The notes: generated by a model from the sequence alone, not told the origin. DNA of 35,190 nt from an uncultured Halieaceae bacterium (GCA_913048495.1 CAJWWA010000004.1:1-35190); one strand, 5' to 3'; positions 24,214-32,976 are shown, counted from the first letter of the stretch. A program made the numbers and translations.

Positions 24214-24566
24214 TTCAGTTTCTTCAGCCTCTCCGACGGGCTGACCACGTCGATCAGGCGCAGGCCGAAGCGACCGTTGGACTCGACCACCTCTCCCCGC
24301 GCGATCAGCGTGCCGTTGACCATGAGATCCAGCGGATCATTGATGTCGCGCTGCAGCTCGACGACCGTGCCCTGGGTCAGCGACAGCAGCTCCTTGATCG
24401 GCATGCGGGTGCGGCCGATCTCCACCGAGAGCGTCACGTTCACGTCGAGGAGCAGGTCGAGGCTGACCTCGCCACTGCCCCCTGCTGCCGACGACTCGCT
24501 TTCGAGGGGCTCGAGGGCAGCTGCGTCGCCGCCTGCAGCCGGGTCCTGCCGCTCTTCATCGCTCAT
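24210..24566 (-). CDS. fliN: Flagellar switch protein FliN
   Basis: 118 residues. An acidic/Ala-rich N-terminus (1-33) precedes the conserved SpoA/FliN domain (LDVNVTLSVEIGRTRMPIK, LTQGTVVELQ, VNGTLIARGEVV, GLRLIDVV). It forms the lower C-ring and binds FliH. GGAGGT five bases before the ATG, inside the fliM end. Confidence 0.95.
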   Translation of the reverse strand: MSDEERQDPAAGGDAAALEPLESESSAAGGSGEVSLDLLLDVNVTLSVEIGRTRMPIKELLSLTQGTVVELQRDINDPLDLMVNGTLIARGEVVESNGRFGLRLIDVVSPSERLKKLK

Positions 24567-25528
24567 GACTTACCTCCGTTGCTTGCGGCCTTTGCCAGGG
24601 CCAGCCGCGTGATCTTGATGGCCTTGCGACCCTCGTGGCTGCCGTAGCTGCCGCGGGCAAAGGGTTCTCCCTCGACCAGCAGTTCCACGTCCGCGGGCAT
24701 CTCGAGGGGCAGGACCGAGCCGACGCGCAGGGCGAGCAGGTCGGCAAGCGCGTAGTCGCGCGTGCAGAGAACACCGGTCAGCTCCAGGGGAACGGCGCGC
24801 AGTTCGCGCCGGAAATAGGGCTCCCAGCCGGGGCCGGTCTCGGCGGAACGCCGCGGCGGAGCAAAGCGCTCCCGGTGCGATTCCAGGGCGGCGAGGGGCA
24901 GGGCGAGCTGCAGCTGGCCCCGGAACTCCCCGGCGGTGATGTCGAAGCCGATAAGCAGCGCCACATCCCTGGCCGGCTGCGCCTCAAGCTTGTCCGGCGT
25001 CGGCGCCACGGACAGCTCGCCGGGCTGAAGCGCGAGCTTGTCGGCCCAGGCCGCCGCCATGGTGTCGAGGGTGAGGCCGGCGACCCGCTCGGCGAGGCGC
25101 AGCTCGCTGGGGGTCAGGACACTGCGCTCTCGGGCGGCGGGGGGGCCGCTGCGGCCACCGCCGAAATAGTCGTTCACCAGCAGCGACAGGAAAGCCCCGG
25201 CCATGAGCACGTGGCAGTGGCCCGCCAGGGGCGCGACCTCGGCGCTGGCGACGCCGACGACGGGGCCGACAGAGACGGCGAGATCGCCGTAGCTGGAGAG
25301 CCGCAGCGACTGGGGCTGCAGCTCGAACTCGATGGAGAAGGTGGCGGAGAGAGCGCTCGCGAGCAGGTCGGCGTGGCGCTGGTTCATACCGGCCAGTGCG
25401 GCGAACTGGCCGAGCACCGAGCGCTCGCGGGCGGTGAAGTCGAAGGGACGATAGCTCCCCTCTGCCGCGCTGTCTTCGCGGGTCAGGGCATTGATCTCAT
25501 CCTCATTCAGGATCTCGCTATCGGCCAT
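24563..25528 (-). CDS. fliM: Flagellar switch protein FliM (divergent)
   Basis: 321 residues, normal length. The N-terminal CheY-binding peptide is degenerate: ILNEDEINALTRE (6-18) in place of the usual LSQxEIDALL, with Asp to Asn and Leu to Thr changes. The middle domain has VNDYFGGGRSG where most FliM have a DxLFGG motif, and the C-terminal SpoA domain (VLPLEMPADVELLVEG, ARGSYG, AIKI) binds FliN. It sits in the fixed place between fliL (13 bases) and fliN (4-base overlap), so the identity is secure even though the sequence is unusual. Confidence 0.92.
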   Translation of the reverse strand: MADSEILNEDEINALTREDSAAEGSYRPFDFTARERSVLGQFAALAGMNQRHADLLASALSATFSIEFELQPQSLRLSSYGDLAVSVGPVVGVASAEVAPLAGHCHVLMAGAFLSLLVNDYFGGGRSGPPAARERSVLTPSELRLAERVAGLTLDTMAAAWADKLALQPGELSVAPTPDKLEAQPARDVALLIGFDITAGEFRGQLQLALPLAALESHRERFAPPRRSAETGPGWEPYFRRELRAVPLELTGVLCTRDYALADLLALRVGSVLPLEMPADVELLVEGEPFARGSYGSHEGRKAIKITRLALAKAASNGGKS

Positions 25529-25541
25529 AGTCCCTCATCGG

Positions 25542-26069
25542 CTACTGCAACACGAACGCAGTGAAGTAGACCTCCTGCACGGCATCCTTGCCGGACGCGC
25601 CCAGCGCCTTGTTGACCGCAGCCAGCGCATCGCTGCGCAGCTGCTCCTTGCCTTCGACCGTGCGCAGGGCATCGAAGTCCTGCCCGCTCAGCAGCATGAT
25701 CACCTCGTTGCGCACGGCGGGGCGGTTGCGCTCGGCGCGATCAATCGCGTCCTGGCTGTAGGCCATGAGCTCCATTTCCGTCTGCACGTAGCGAATGCCG
25801 CCCTTGTAATCGAAGTTGACCAGGAAGCGCCCGAGGTCCAGGTACAGCGCCTCGCGTTCTTCCTCCTCCTCCGGCTCCGCCTCTGCCGCGGTCTCGGCCG
25901 CTGCCGGATCCTCGCCGCCCGCCAGGAAGAACCAGGCGCCGCCGGCGCCCCCGCCAAGCAGAAGCACGGCAAGCACCACCCAGAGGAGAAGCTTGCCCTT
26001 GCCACCAGCGCTCTTCGCCTGCGCTTCCTCGCCGTTCCTGTTCAGGTTCAAATCGTCGTTGCGTGCCAT
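25542..26069 (-). CDS. fliL: Flagellar basal body-associated protein FliL
   Basis: 175 residues. Cytoplasmic N-terminus, one membrane helix (about 27-49), an acidic Ala/Glu linker (52-72), and the FliL domain ending in VYFTAFVLQ, the usual C-terminus. FliL rings surround and support stators. It is the first gene of the long operon and has GAGGAAGGAA before the ATG and a sigma-54 element about 60 bases upstream. Confidence 0.93.
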   Translation of the reverse strand: MARNDDLNLNRNGEEAQAKSAGGKGKLLLWVVLAVLLLGGGAGGAWFFLAGGEDPAAAETAAEAEPEEEEEREALYLDLGRFLVNFDYKGGIRYVQTEMELMAYSQDAIDRAERNRPAVRNEVIMLLSGQDFDALRTVEGKEQLRSDALAAVNKALGASGKDAVQEVYFTAFVLQ

Positions 26070-26126
26070 GTTCCTTCCTCACCATCGGCCATCCGGTCGG
26101 GTGCAGCGACACGCGCCACCCCTCCC

Positions 26127-26142
26127 AGCAAGAGCTGTACCA
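26127..26142 (-). promoter_or_regulatory. Sigma-54 promoter of fliL operon
   Basis: On the minus strand TGGTAC-AGCTC-TTGCT matches the -24/-12 consensus TGGCAC-N5-TTGCW at 10 of 11 positions with exact spacing. Transcription would start near 26115, about 45 bases before fliL. The place fits the known sigma-54 control of fliL operons in polar flagellates. Confidence 0.75.
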
Positions 26143-26369
26143 CCGTCGTTTTTTCTATTCAAAACAATGCATTAAGGGATCCCCGGGGACGCCGCGACAA
26201 CATTTTGACGCACCCTTCGGGCGCGCCTGACAGCGGACCGGCGTCAGCCGGGGAGTCTAGACGTATTCGGCAGTGAGGACTATCCGCGAAGCGTGAGCGG
26301 GCGCACGTCCCGGGCCAGACATTCGGAACCGGTTTTCCTGCCAGGGAAACGGGACCCGGGTAGCGGATT

Positions 26370-26408
26370 CAGGCCGTGCTACGAGGCGGTGCTGTGAGGC
26401 GGTGTTGT
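26370..26408. repeat. Three tandem 13-base repeats after fliK
   Basis: GAGGCGGTGCTGT (26383-26395) is followed at once by GAGGCGGTGTTGT (26396-26408, one difference) and preceded by a weaker copy CAGGCCGTGCTAC (26370-26382). It ends 12 bases from the fliK stop. No function is known to me. Confidence 0.6.
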
Positions 26409-26420
26409 CAGCCGCTGGCG

Positions 26421-27761
26421 TCAGGCAAAGGTATCGAGGAGCCCATCGACCCGCAGCGCCAGCGACCCGGCGTCCCGTCCCTGCGGCGCTTCTGCGGCGG
26501 CGAGGCCGGACGGATCGCTGCCGCCGGGGGTGCCGGGCAGGCCGTCGCGCTCACCCCCATCGCCCCGGGCATGCTGCTGTGGTTCCCGGTAGCTCACATC
26601 GCCCTCGGCGAGATCGAGCCCGCTCTGCTGCAGCAGTTCCCGCAGCCGGGGCAGGGACTGTTCGATGGCATCGCGGGCATGGGCCGTGTCCGTGACGAAC
26701 ATCACCCGGGCCTGATCACCATCGGTGTTGATGGTGACGTGCAGGCGGCCGAGTTCCGCAGGATGTAGCTGCACCGTGGCCTCGCGCGACGCCGTGCCGA
26801 CGAGGATCCTGACCTGGCCGGCCAGACCCTCGGCAAAATCGGCCTGCGGGCCCGACAGGTTGTAGGCCAGCGCCGTCGGCCGCGTCGCGGCGCCGCTGTC
26901 GGCAGACGAATGCGCGGCAGACAGGTGCGACAGCGCGGGGAGCGCCGCGCTGTCCGCCCGCTGGGACGCGGCGCCCTCGCCAGCCTGCGCGGCGGCGACC
27001 GGGCTACCCGGCAGCGGCGACCGCCGGGTGTCGGCGTCCGGTGATTCCGCTGCCGCCGCCATGAGGTCGCGGGCCGCCACGGCAGCCGAGGGTCCGGGTG
27101 CCGGCGGTGCGTCGGGGGCGCCCGGCGCGCCGGCACCCGGGCGGATGCCGGGACGGCTGCTCGCACTGTCCGCCTCGCCCGCGGCCATACCGGTCGCGGT
27201 GAATGGGAAGGGGATTCGCGCTTCACCTTCTGCTACCGGGTCCGCGCCCGCGGGCAGGGGGACCGCCCGCGAGGGATCGGCCGCAGGCAGCGCCGGTCCA
27301 CGCGTCAACGGGCCGGCCTGGGAAGCCGACTGCCCATCGGCAGCGTTGCCGACTACGGCTCTATCACCAATCACCGTACCGGGGGCGGCAAGGGCGATAG
27401 AGAGGTCCGGAGCCGCGCGCGACGATGCCGCCAGGCGTTCCTGTACCGAAGAGTTCGGCGGCGCCGCTTCTGCAGGCAGGGCGGCTACCGCTGCCGGCGT
27501 TACCGGGCCCGCCACCGGTACGGTGATGACCAGCGCCTCCAGCGGGCCCTCCGCCGGCGGCAAGGGGCTGCCGTCGGACGGCAGGCCCTTGCCGCCGGCG
27601 TTGGCCTGTGTGCCGGCGGCAACCCGGAGTCCCGCTAGCAGGCCGGCAAAGGGATCGGCGGGCGCCTCGCCCGCCGGGCGCCGCGGCGCCGCGCTGTCAG
27701 CGGCAGCGCTCTCGCCGACGGAAACGGCGGGCCCGACGGTCAGGGGCAGCTGTGGCAGCAT
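26421..27761 (-). CDS. fliK: Flagellar hook-length control protein FliK
   Basis: 446 residues. Long low-complexity Ala/Pro/Gly-rich ruler region (about 1-300), then the C-terminal Flg_hook domain (about 310-395) with EATVQLHPAELGRLHVTI and DQARVMFVT, then a Gln/Gly-rich tail. It is exported to measure the hook and triggers FlhB switching. I prefer ATG 27761, which has GGAAG five bases upstream; the in-frame TTG at 27776 is also possible. It has its own sigma-54 element in the 71-base gap after fliJ. Confidence 0.9.
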   Translation of the reverse strand: MLPQLPLTVGPAVSVGESAAADSAAPRRPAGEAPADPFAGLLAGLRVAAGTQANAGGKGLPSDGSPLPPAEGPLEALVITVPVAGPVTPAAVAALPAEAAPPNSSVQERLAASSRAAPDLSIALAAPGTVIGDRAVVGNAADGQSASQAGPLTRGPALPAADPSRAVPLPAGADPVAEGEARIPFPFTATGMAAGEADSASSRPGIRPGAGAPGAPDAPPAPGPSAAVAARDLMAAAAESPDADTRRSPLPGSPVAAAQAGEGAASQRADSAALPALSHLSAAHSSADSGAATRPTALAYNLSGPQADFAEGLAGQVRILVGTASREATVQLHPAELGRLHVTINTDGDQARVMFVTDTAHARDAIEQSLPRLRELLQQSGLDLAEGDVSYREPQQHARGDGGERDGLPGTPGGSDPSGLAAAEAPQGRDAGSLALRVDGLLDTFA

Positions 27762-27796
27762 TGGGACTTCCGTCAATGAAACGTCGGGAAGGAATC

Positions 27797-27812
27797 AGCA
27801 AAGGCCGTGCCA
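27797..27812 (-). promoter_or_regulatory. Sigma-54 promoter of fliK
   Basis: On the minus strand TGGCAC-GGCCT-TTGCT is a perfect match to TGGCAC-N5-TTGCW. It lies in the intergenic gap between fliJ and fliK, with a predicted start near 27786, about 25 bases before the fliK ATG. This leader length also favours the ATG over the upstream TTG. Confidence 0.78.
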
Positions 27813-27832
27813 GCTTGCCCGGCCCGGCGTAT

Positions 27833-28291
27833 TCACGGCTCGCCGTCGTGCTCCCCCGGGGCGGCCGCCTGGCTGGCGTGCTGGTCGTCGGCAACGCGCT
27901 GCGCCCGGCGCTCCTCGGCCTGGCTTGCCTCGAGGCGCCGCCGCGCGAGGTAATCCTCGAGCCCGTTGCTGCGCTGGCGCTGGCGGGCCATGACCTCGCG
28001 CTGCTGCTGCAGCTCGGCGCTGCTTCGCGCGACCTCGCCGTCCTGCGTGGTGATGGCCCGGTTGAGGTTGGCGAGAAAGCGCCGGTAATCCTCCAGCTGC
28101 CGCGGGCTGATGCCGCCCGCGGCGACCTGCGCCAGGCGCGCCTCGTACTCGGCCTTGAAGCGCTGCAGCTGGTCGAGCTGTGCGGAGCTCGCTTCGTGGC
28201 GCTCGCGGGAGGCATTCAGGCCGCGCGCCGCGCGCGCCTCATCGGCGCGCGCCTTCTCCGCCACCTTGTCGAGCTTGTCAATCGGGTTCAT
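27833..28291 (-). CDS. fliJ: Flagellar protein FliJ
   Basis: 152 residues, nearly all coiled coil, with the FliJ pattern LDKVAEKARADEA and LEDYRRFLANLNRAI. It is the stalk of the export ATPase and passes chaperones. ATGA overlap with the fliI stop. The C-terminus is Glu/Gln/Ala-rich and probably disordered. Confidence 0.88.
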   Translation of the reverse strand: MNPIDKLDKVAEKARADEARAARGLNASRERHEASSAQLDQLQRFKAEYEARLAQVAAGGISPRQLEDYRRFLANLNRAITTQDGEVARSSAELQQQREVMARQRQRSNGLEDYLARRRLEASQAEERRAQRVADDQHASQAAAPGEHDGEP

Positions 28292-29670
28292 GCGTCACTC
28301 CCGATGCCGCAGGCGCGGGCGGTGTCGACCAGGTCCGCCAGGCTTCGCGCCATGTCTACGCGCTGCTCCCGAGGCTGGCGCACCAGCTCCCGCAGCGGCC
28401 CGACGGCGGCCAGGGCCCGGTCGACCAGGGGATCCGCACCACGCTCATAGGCCCCAATATTAAACAGGTCGCGGTTCTGCCGATAGGTGCTGTACAAGTT
28501 CTTGATCTCGTGGACGATGGACAGCTGTGCCGGGTCCACCAGCCCGGGCATGGCCCGGCTGATGGACGCCTCGATATCGATGGCGGGAAACAGGCCGCTG
28601 TCCGCCACTTCACGTGACAGGACGATGTGGCCGTCTAGGATGGCCCGCGCCGCATCGGCAATCGGGTCGGCGGGATCATCGCCCTCGACGAGCACCGTGT
28701 ACACGGCGGTGATCGAGCCGCTCGCCACGTTGCCCGCGCGCTCGACCAGACTGGGCAGCAGCGAGAAGACCGAGGGCGGGTAGCCCTTGGTCACCGGCGG
28801 CTCCCCGGCCGCCAGGCCGATCTCGCGCTGGGCCTGGGCAAAGCGCGTGAGCGAGTCCATGAGCAGGAGCACGTTCCTGCCCTGGTCGCGGAAGTACTCG
28901 GCGATCGCGGTCGCCCGCCAGGCCCCGTGCACCCGGCGCAGCGGCGGATCATCCGCGGGCGTGGCAACGATGACGGCGCGCGCAAGACCCCCGGGGCCGA
29001 GGATCTGGTCCACGAACTCTCGAACCTCCCTGCCCCGCTCTCCGACCAGGGCAATCACCACGACGTCGGCGGCGGTATGGCGGGTGAACATGCCGAGCAG
29101 CGTGCTCTTGCCCACCCCGCTGCCGGCGAACAGGCCGATGCGCTGGCCGCGACCGAGGGTCAGCAGCGCGTTGACCGCGCGGACGCCGACATCGAGCGGG
29201 GTGTCGAGGGTGCGCCGCTCCAGCGGGTTGATCGACTCGCCGCGCAGGGGCACGTGCTCGCGGTACTGCGGCACCGGCCCGCCGTCGAGAAAACGACCCG
29301 CGCCATCGACGATGCGGCCGATGAGCTGCCGGTCGACGGCCACGCGCTGGCTGGGGCCCAGGGGCTGCACGCGGGCGCCGAGCATGACACCGGCGACATC
29401 GCCCTCGGGCATGAGGATCAGGCGGCCCACGGAGAAGCCCACGACCTCGGCCTCCACGGAACCGCCTTTCTCTGTGCCATCCTCGGTAATGATGCGACAA
29501 CGGGAGCCGACGGCGCCACGGCAACCCTCCGCCTCAAGGCGCAGGCCGACCATGCGCACGAGGCGCCCCTCACGCAGCGGCGGCGGCACCGAGACCGCGG
29601 CGCGCACGCGGGAGAGGCCGGCTGCGAGGCGCTCCCGGCGCCCGGCGAGCTCCTCCGCCGCGGTGCTCAC
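28288..29670 (-). CDS. fliI: Flagellar export ATPase FliI
   Basis: 460 residues. Walker A GSGVGKST (183-190), GERGREVREF (210-219), Walker B VLLLMDSLTR (267-276), and the TRFAQAQREIGLAAGEPP stretch typical of FliI/F1-beta ATPases. It energises loading of export substrates. The GTG start at 29670 overlaps the fliH stop by GTGA; the open frame extends to 29820 only as a mirror of fliH. Confidence 0.96.
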   Translation of the reverse strand: MSTAAEELAGRRERLAAGLSRVRAAVSVPPPLREGRLVRMVGLRLEAEGCRGAVGSRCRIITEDGTEKGGSVEAEVVGFSVGRLILMPEGDVAGVMLGARVQPLGPSQRVAVDRQLIGRIVDGAGRFLDGGPVPQYREHVPLRGESINPLERRTLDTPLDVGVRAVNALLTLGRGQRIGLFAGSGVGKSTLLGMFTRHTAADVVVIALVGERGREVREFVDQILGPGGLARAVIVATPADDPPLRRVHGAWRATAIAEYFRDQGRNVLLLMDSLTRFAQAQREIGLAAGEPPVTKGYPPSVFSLLPSLVERAGNVASGSITAVYTVLVEGDDPADPIADAARAILDGHIVLSREVADSGLFPAIDIEASISRAMPGLVDPAQLSIVHEIKNLYSTYRQNRDLFNIGAYERGADPLVDRALAAVGPLRELVRQPREQRVDMARSLADLVDTARACGIGSDA

Positions 29671-30257
29671 GAGGGATCCTGCAGCCCGTGCTCGGCCTCG
29701 CGGCGCAGGCGGGCGAAGAGTCCCTCCAGCGCCTGCTCGACCGACGCGTCGATGTAGGATACGGGGGTGTGCAGGCGCAGGCCGCCGCGGGCCAGCGATG
29801 CGTTCTCCCTTAGCCGCCACTGCGCTGGCTCACCCCGGCGGCCGAGCAGGTCGTTGACGAGCTCTGCATCGGCGGGGTGAAGCTCCACTTCGAGCAGCCC
29901 TTCGATGTCGCCGAGCTGGGCCAGCGCCTCCGACAGCACCGCCTCCACATCGGCGCCCCGGGAGAGCTCCCGGTGCAGGATCGCCTCGGCGGCGGCGAGG
30001 GCAATGCCGGTCAGGTCGCGAAGCAGGGTTTCCTCCTGTTCCGCCAGCGGCCTGGCCATGGCCTGCCAGAGCGCGCTCAGCTCGGCGACCATGGCCTCGC
30101 CACGGGCCCGGCCCGCGGCCAATCCCTCGGCATAGCCGGCCTCGAAGGCCTCGCGCCGCAGCGCATCCGGGTCCGGCCCCGCCGGTTCCTCCCGCTTCAG
30201 CGCGCGCCCGGAGAGGTTGGGCGGCTGCCAGGGACGCGTATCGGCGGGGTCAGACAA
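29667..30257 (-). CDS. fliH: Flagellar export ATPase regulator FliH
   Basis: 196 residues. The N-terminus has the Trp/Pro-rich start RPWQPPNLSG, then the GYAEGLAAGRARGEA GxxxG helix (about 41-56), then the C-terminal domain that binds FliI. The start is a rare TTG at 30257 overlapping the fliG stop; GGGAGG lies 8 bases before it and no ATG or GTG fits as well. Confidence 0.87.
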   Translation of the reverse strand: MSDPADTRPWQPPNLSGRALKREEPAGPDPDALRREAFEAGYAEGLAAGRARGEAMVAELSALWQAMARPLAEQEETLLRDLTGIALAAAEAILHRELSRGADVEAVLSEALAQLGDIEGLLEVELHPADAELVNDLLGRRGEPAQWRLRENASLARGGLRLHTPVSYIDASVEQALEGLFARLRREAEHGLQDPS

Positions 30258-31254
30258 AATCGTCGCCTCCCTTGCCCAGGGCCAGCTCGCCCTCGTCGGC
30301 CAGCCGGGTGGCGACGGAGAGCACCTCCTTCTGCGCCAGCTCTACTTCCGACAGCTTCACCGGCCCCTTCGCCTCGATGTCCTCCTTGAGCATGTCGGCC
30401 GCGCGGCTGGACATGTTGCTGAAGAACTTCTCGCGCACCGCGTCGTCGACGCCCTTCAGAGCGATCACGAGGTTGTCGACGGCGATCTCCCGGATCAGCC
30501 GCTGCATGCCGCGGTCGTCCAGGTCGAGCAGGTCCTCGAAGACGAACATCAGTTCGCTGACTTTCTCGCCGAGGTCGTTGTCCGCCTCCCGCAGCGCGGT
30601 GAGCAGCACCGACTCCATGTCCGTATCGACGTTGTTGAGGATGGCCGCGGCGCTGGTCATGCCGTTGACGGAGCGCGGCGGCGACTTGCGCACCTTGCCC
30701 AGCTGGCGCTCGAGGACCTGGTCGAGCTCTTCCATGGCCGCGGGGTCGATGATCTCCAGCCGCGCCACCCGCAGCATCGCCTCCGGGCGCAGCGCCTCGG
30801 GCAGCGCGGCCAGCACCTGGGCCGCGTGGTCGTCATCGAGGGAGGCCAGCACGATGGCGATGATCTGCGGGTGCTCGTCTTCGATGATCTCCGCCACCGC
30901 GCGTGCATCCATCCACTTCAGCGCCTCGATCCCGCGGGTCTGCTGCTTGCCCGGCAGGACCTTGGAGAGCATGGTCCGCGCCTTGCTCTCCCCCAGGGCC
31001 TGCACCATCACGCGCTGAGTGAAGTCGCTGGCGCCGATGGCCAGCGGGTTGACGTTACCGGCTTCCTGGTGAAACTCCCGCAGCACCTCCTCGACCTGGG
31101 CATTCGATACCCCGGCGAGCGAGGCCATGGCCTCGCCGACCCGCTGCACCTCCCGCGGCTCCATGTGCCGCATGATGGCGGCGGCCGCTTCCTCGCCCAC
31201 GCCGAGCAGGAAGATGGCCGCGCGCTGCGCGCCCGTGAGCGTGGCCTCAGCCAT
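30250..31254 (-). CDS. fliG: Flagellar switch protein FliG
   Basis: 334 residues. N-terminal FliF-binding domain (LTGAQRAAIFLLGVGE), middle domain with EHPQIIAIVLASL, and a C-terminal torque domain containing FVFEDLLDLDDRGMQRLIREI with the charged residues that meet the stator. I choose ATG 31254, which overlaps the fliF stop by 8 bases and gives the usual length; the in-frame GTG at 31272 would add six residues. Confidence 0.95.
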   Translation of the reverse strand: MAEATLTGAQRAAIFLLGVGEEAAAAIMRHMEPREVQRVGEAMASLAGVSNAQVEEVLREFHQEAGNVNPLAIGASDFTQRVMVQALGESKARTMLSKVLPGKQQTRGIEALKWMDARAVAEIIEDEHPQIIAIVLASLDDDHAAQVLAALPEALRPEAMLRVARLEIIDPAAMEELDQVLERQLGKVRKSPPRSVNGMTSAAAILNNVDTDMESVLLTALREADNDLGEKVSELMFVFEDLLDLDDRGMQRLIREIAVDNLVIALKGVDDAVREKFFSNMSSRAADMLKEDIEAKGPVKLSEVELAQKEVLSVATRLADEGELALGKGGDDFV

Positions 31255-32890
31255 CGGCAGAAACCCAGCCACGCACCACCTGCGCGGCCCGCTGCGGTTC
31301 TCCCTCGGCCAGGTTGCGCGCCATCTGCAGCTGCTGCTGGTAACCGCCGCCGGCGCCCTGGCCGCCGAGGGTCACCCGGTCGTCGCCCAGCTCACCCGCG
31401 CGCTCCTCGGCGAGCAGCGCCTGCTGCCCGCCGGCGGCGGGCAGTGCCGCGGGCAGCGGTGCCGCGGAGAATTTCATCAGCGGGCGCAGCACGACGAAGA
31501 TCAGCGCCGCCAGTGCCGAGGCCGCCAGCACGCCGCGGCCGACGCGCCAGGGCCACTCGGCATCGAGGAAGGACGGCTCCTCCAGCGGCGCCAGTTCCGG
31601 CGGCGGCGCGAAGGAAGCGTTGATCACGCTCACCGTGTCGCCGCGCTCGGCGTCGAAGCCCACGGCCTCGCGTACCAGCGCGCGGATTTCCTCCAGCCGT
31701 TCCTCGCCGAGGGGAACCCGGCCGTCGCCACCGTCCTCGCCCTCACCCTCGATGTAGTCCACCACCACGGCCACGGAGAGCCGGCGCAGGTTGCCGGGCT
31801 GCTCGCGCACGTGGCTGATGGTCTTGTCCATCTCGTAGTTGCGCGTGACCCGGCGGCTCACGGGCTGCAGTTCCTCCACCGCAAGGGCCGGATCCTCGGG
31901 GTTCGCGGGATTCCCGGGGGGTGCGGCCTGCACCTGCGCGTCCGGCGGCGGCTGGTTCGCCAGCGTGCCGGGGACGCCGCCGGTGTCGAGCAGGCTGCCG
32001 CGCTCCTCCGCCGTCTGCTCGCTGCGCACGACCGTCTCCGGCGCGTACTGCTCGCTGGTGCGCTCGACGCGCGTAAAATCGATGTCGGCCGCCACCTGCG
32101 CCCGGACCCGGCCGGGGCCGAGGATCGGCTCGATGATGTCGACGATGCGCTGGCTGTAGCGCTGCTCCAGTTCCTGGGCGAGGCGGTACTGTTCCTGGGT
32201 GTAGCCCAGCCCGTCATCCACGGCCTTGCGCGACAGCAGCCGGCCGCGCTGGTCGACCACCGAGACCTGCTCGGGCTCGAGGTTGGGCACGCTGGAGGAC
32301 ACGAGGTGCAGGATGCCCGCCACCTGGCGGTCGCTGAGCGTCTGCCCGGACAACAGCTGCAGCATGACCGAGGCGGCCGGCTTCTCGCGCTGGCGGAGGA
32401 AGGCCGACTGCTTGGCCATGGCCAGGTGGACCCGCGCCGCGCGCACCCCGTCCATGGCGGAGATGGTGCGCGTCAGCTCCTGCTCCAGGGCGCGGTGGTA
32501 GCGCGCCTGCTCCATGAAGCTGCTGACGCCCAGTTCCTGCTCCTCGTAGAGGGTCTCGAAGCCCAGCCCTTCACCGCGGGGATAGCCGTCGCTGGCAAGG
32601 GCGAGGCGGGCGCGATGCAGCTCCGAGGCCGGCACCGCCACCATGCCGGTGCGCGGGTCGAGGCGGTAGTCGAAGCCGTTGGCTTCCAGGGCGCTGATCA
32701 CGCCGTTCGTGTTCTCACCGTTCATGCTGCCGTACAGGGGCTTGTAGGCCGGCGCGAAGCCCCACTGTACGAGCCCGATACCGAGCGCGATGCTGGCCGC
32801 AAGACCGAGCAATAGCGCCAGCTGCCGGGCCACGGGCTGGCGGCTGTAGTTGAAAAAGCGGTTGACGATGGGGTTGGCGCTCTCGGCCAT
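31247..32890 (-). CDS. fliF: Flagellar MS-ring protein FliF
   Basis: 547 residues. Two membrane helices (about 23-44 and 455-475) flank the periplasmic ring-building domains (YKPLYGSM, LARLALASDGYPRG-like RLALASDGYP, and VHLAMAKQSAFLR). The cytoplasmic tail ends with the FliG-binding helix EPQRAAQVVRGWVS. ATG 32890 has GAGGAG rather far upstream (12 bases). A sigma-54 element lies just upstream. Confidence 0.95.
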   Translation of the reverse strand: MAESANPIVNRFFNYSRQPVARQLALLLGLAASIALGIGLVQWGFAPAYKPLYGSMNGENTNGVISALEANGFDYRLDPRTGMVAVPASELHRARLALASDGYPRGEGLGFETLYEEQELGVSSFMEQARYHRALEQELTRTISAMDGVRAARVHLAMAKQSAFLRQREKPAASVMLQLLSGQTLSDRQVAGILHLVSSSVPNLEPEQVSVVDQRGRLLSRKAVDDGLGYTQEQYRLAQELEQRYSQRIVDIIEPILGPGRVRAQVAADIDFTRVERTSEQYAPETVVRSEQTAEERGSLLDTGGVPGTLANQPPPDAQVQAAPPGNPANPEDPALAVEELQPVSRRVTRNYEMDKTISHVREQPGNLRRLSVAVVVDYIEGEGEDGGDGRVPLGEERLEEIRALVREAVGFDAERGDTVSVINASFAPPPELAPLEEPSFLDAEWPWRVGRGVLAASALAALIFVVLRPLMKFSAAPLPAALPAAGGQQALLAEERAGELGDDRVTLGGQGAGGGYQQQLQMARNLAEGEPQRAAQVVRGWVSADG

Positions 32891-32921
32891 GGCGCAATGC
32901 GACTCCTCAGTACCCTAGTTT

Positions 32922-32937
32922 AACAAACCGTGTGCCA
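32922..32937 (-). promoter_or_regulatory. Sigma-54 promoter of fliF
   Basis: On the minus strand TGGCAC-ACGGT-TTGTT matches the -24/-12 consensus with exact spacing except T for C in the -12 GC. Predicted start is near 32911, about 20 bases before fliF. It sits in the 86-base gap after fliE. Confidence 0.6.
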
Positions 32938-32976
32938 CGAACCCTGTACGGAACAGTGCGAACGGTGCGACGGGCA

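Larger units (their letters stand above)
26070..26420. other. 351-base intergenic region between fliK and fliL
   Basis: No gene is seen. It holds the fliL sigma-54 element near its left end, an AT-rich patch (26148-26174), and about three copies of a 13-base repeat near fliK. I find no classical terminator for fliK; a short stem TTTCC...GGAAA near 26335-26350 is too weak to call. Confidence 0.7.

Noticed and set aside
26101-26118. TGGCGC...CTGC as a sigma-54 element before fliL
   Set aside because: The spacing between the two blocks is one base too long; the element at 26127-26142 is far better.
26303-26317. TGGCCC-N5-GTGC as a second sigma-54 element before fliL
   Set aside because: Spacing is right but two core positions differ and the leader would be over 200 bases; possible but weak.
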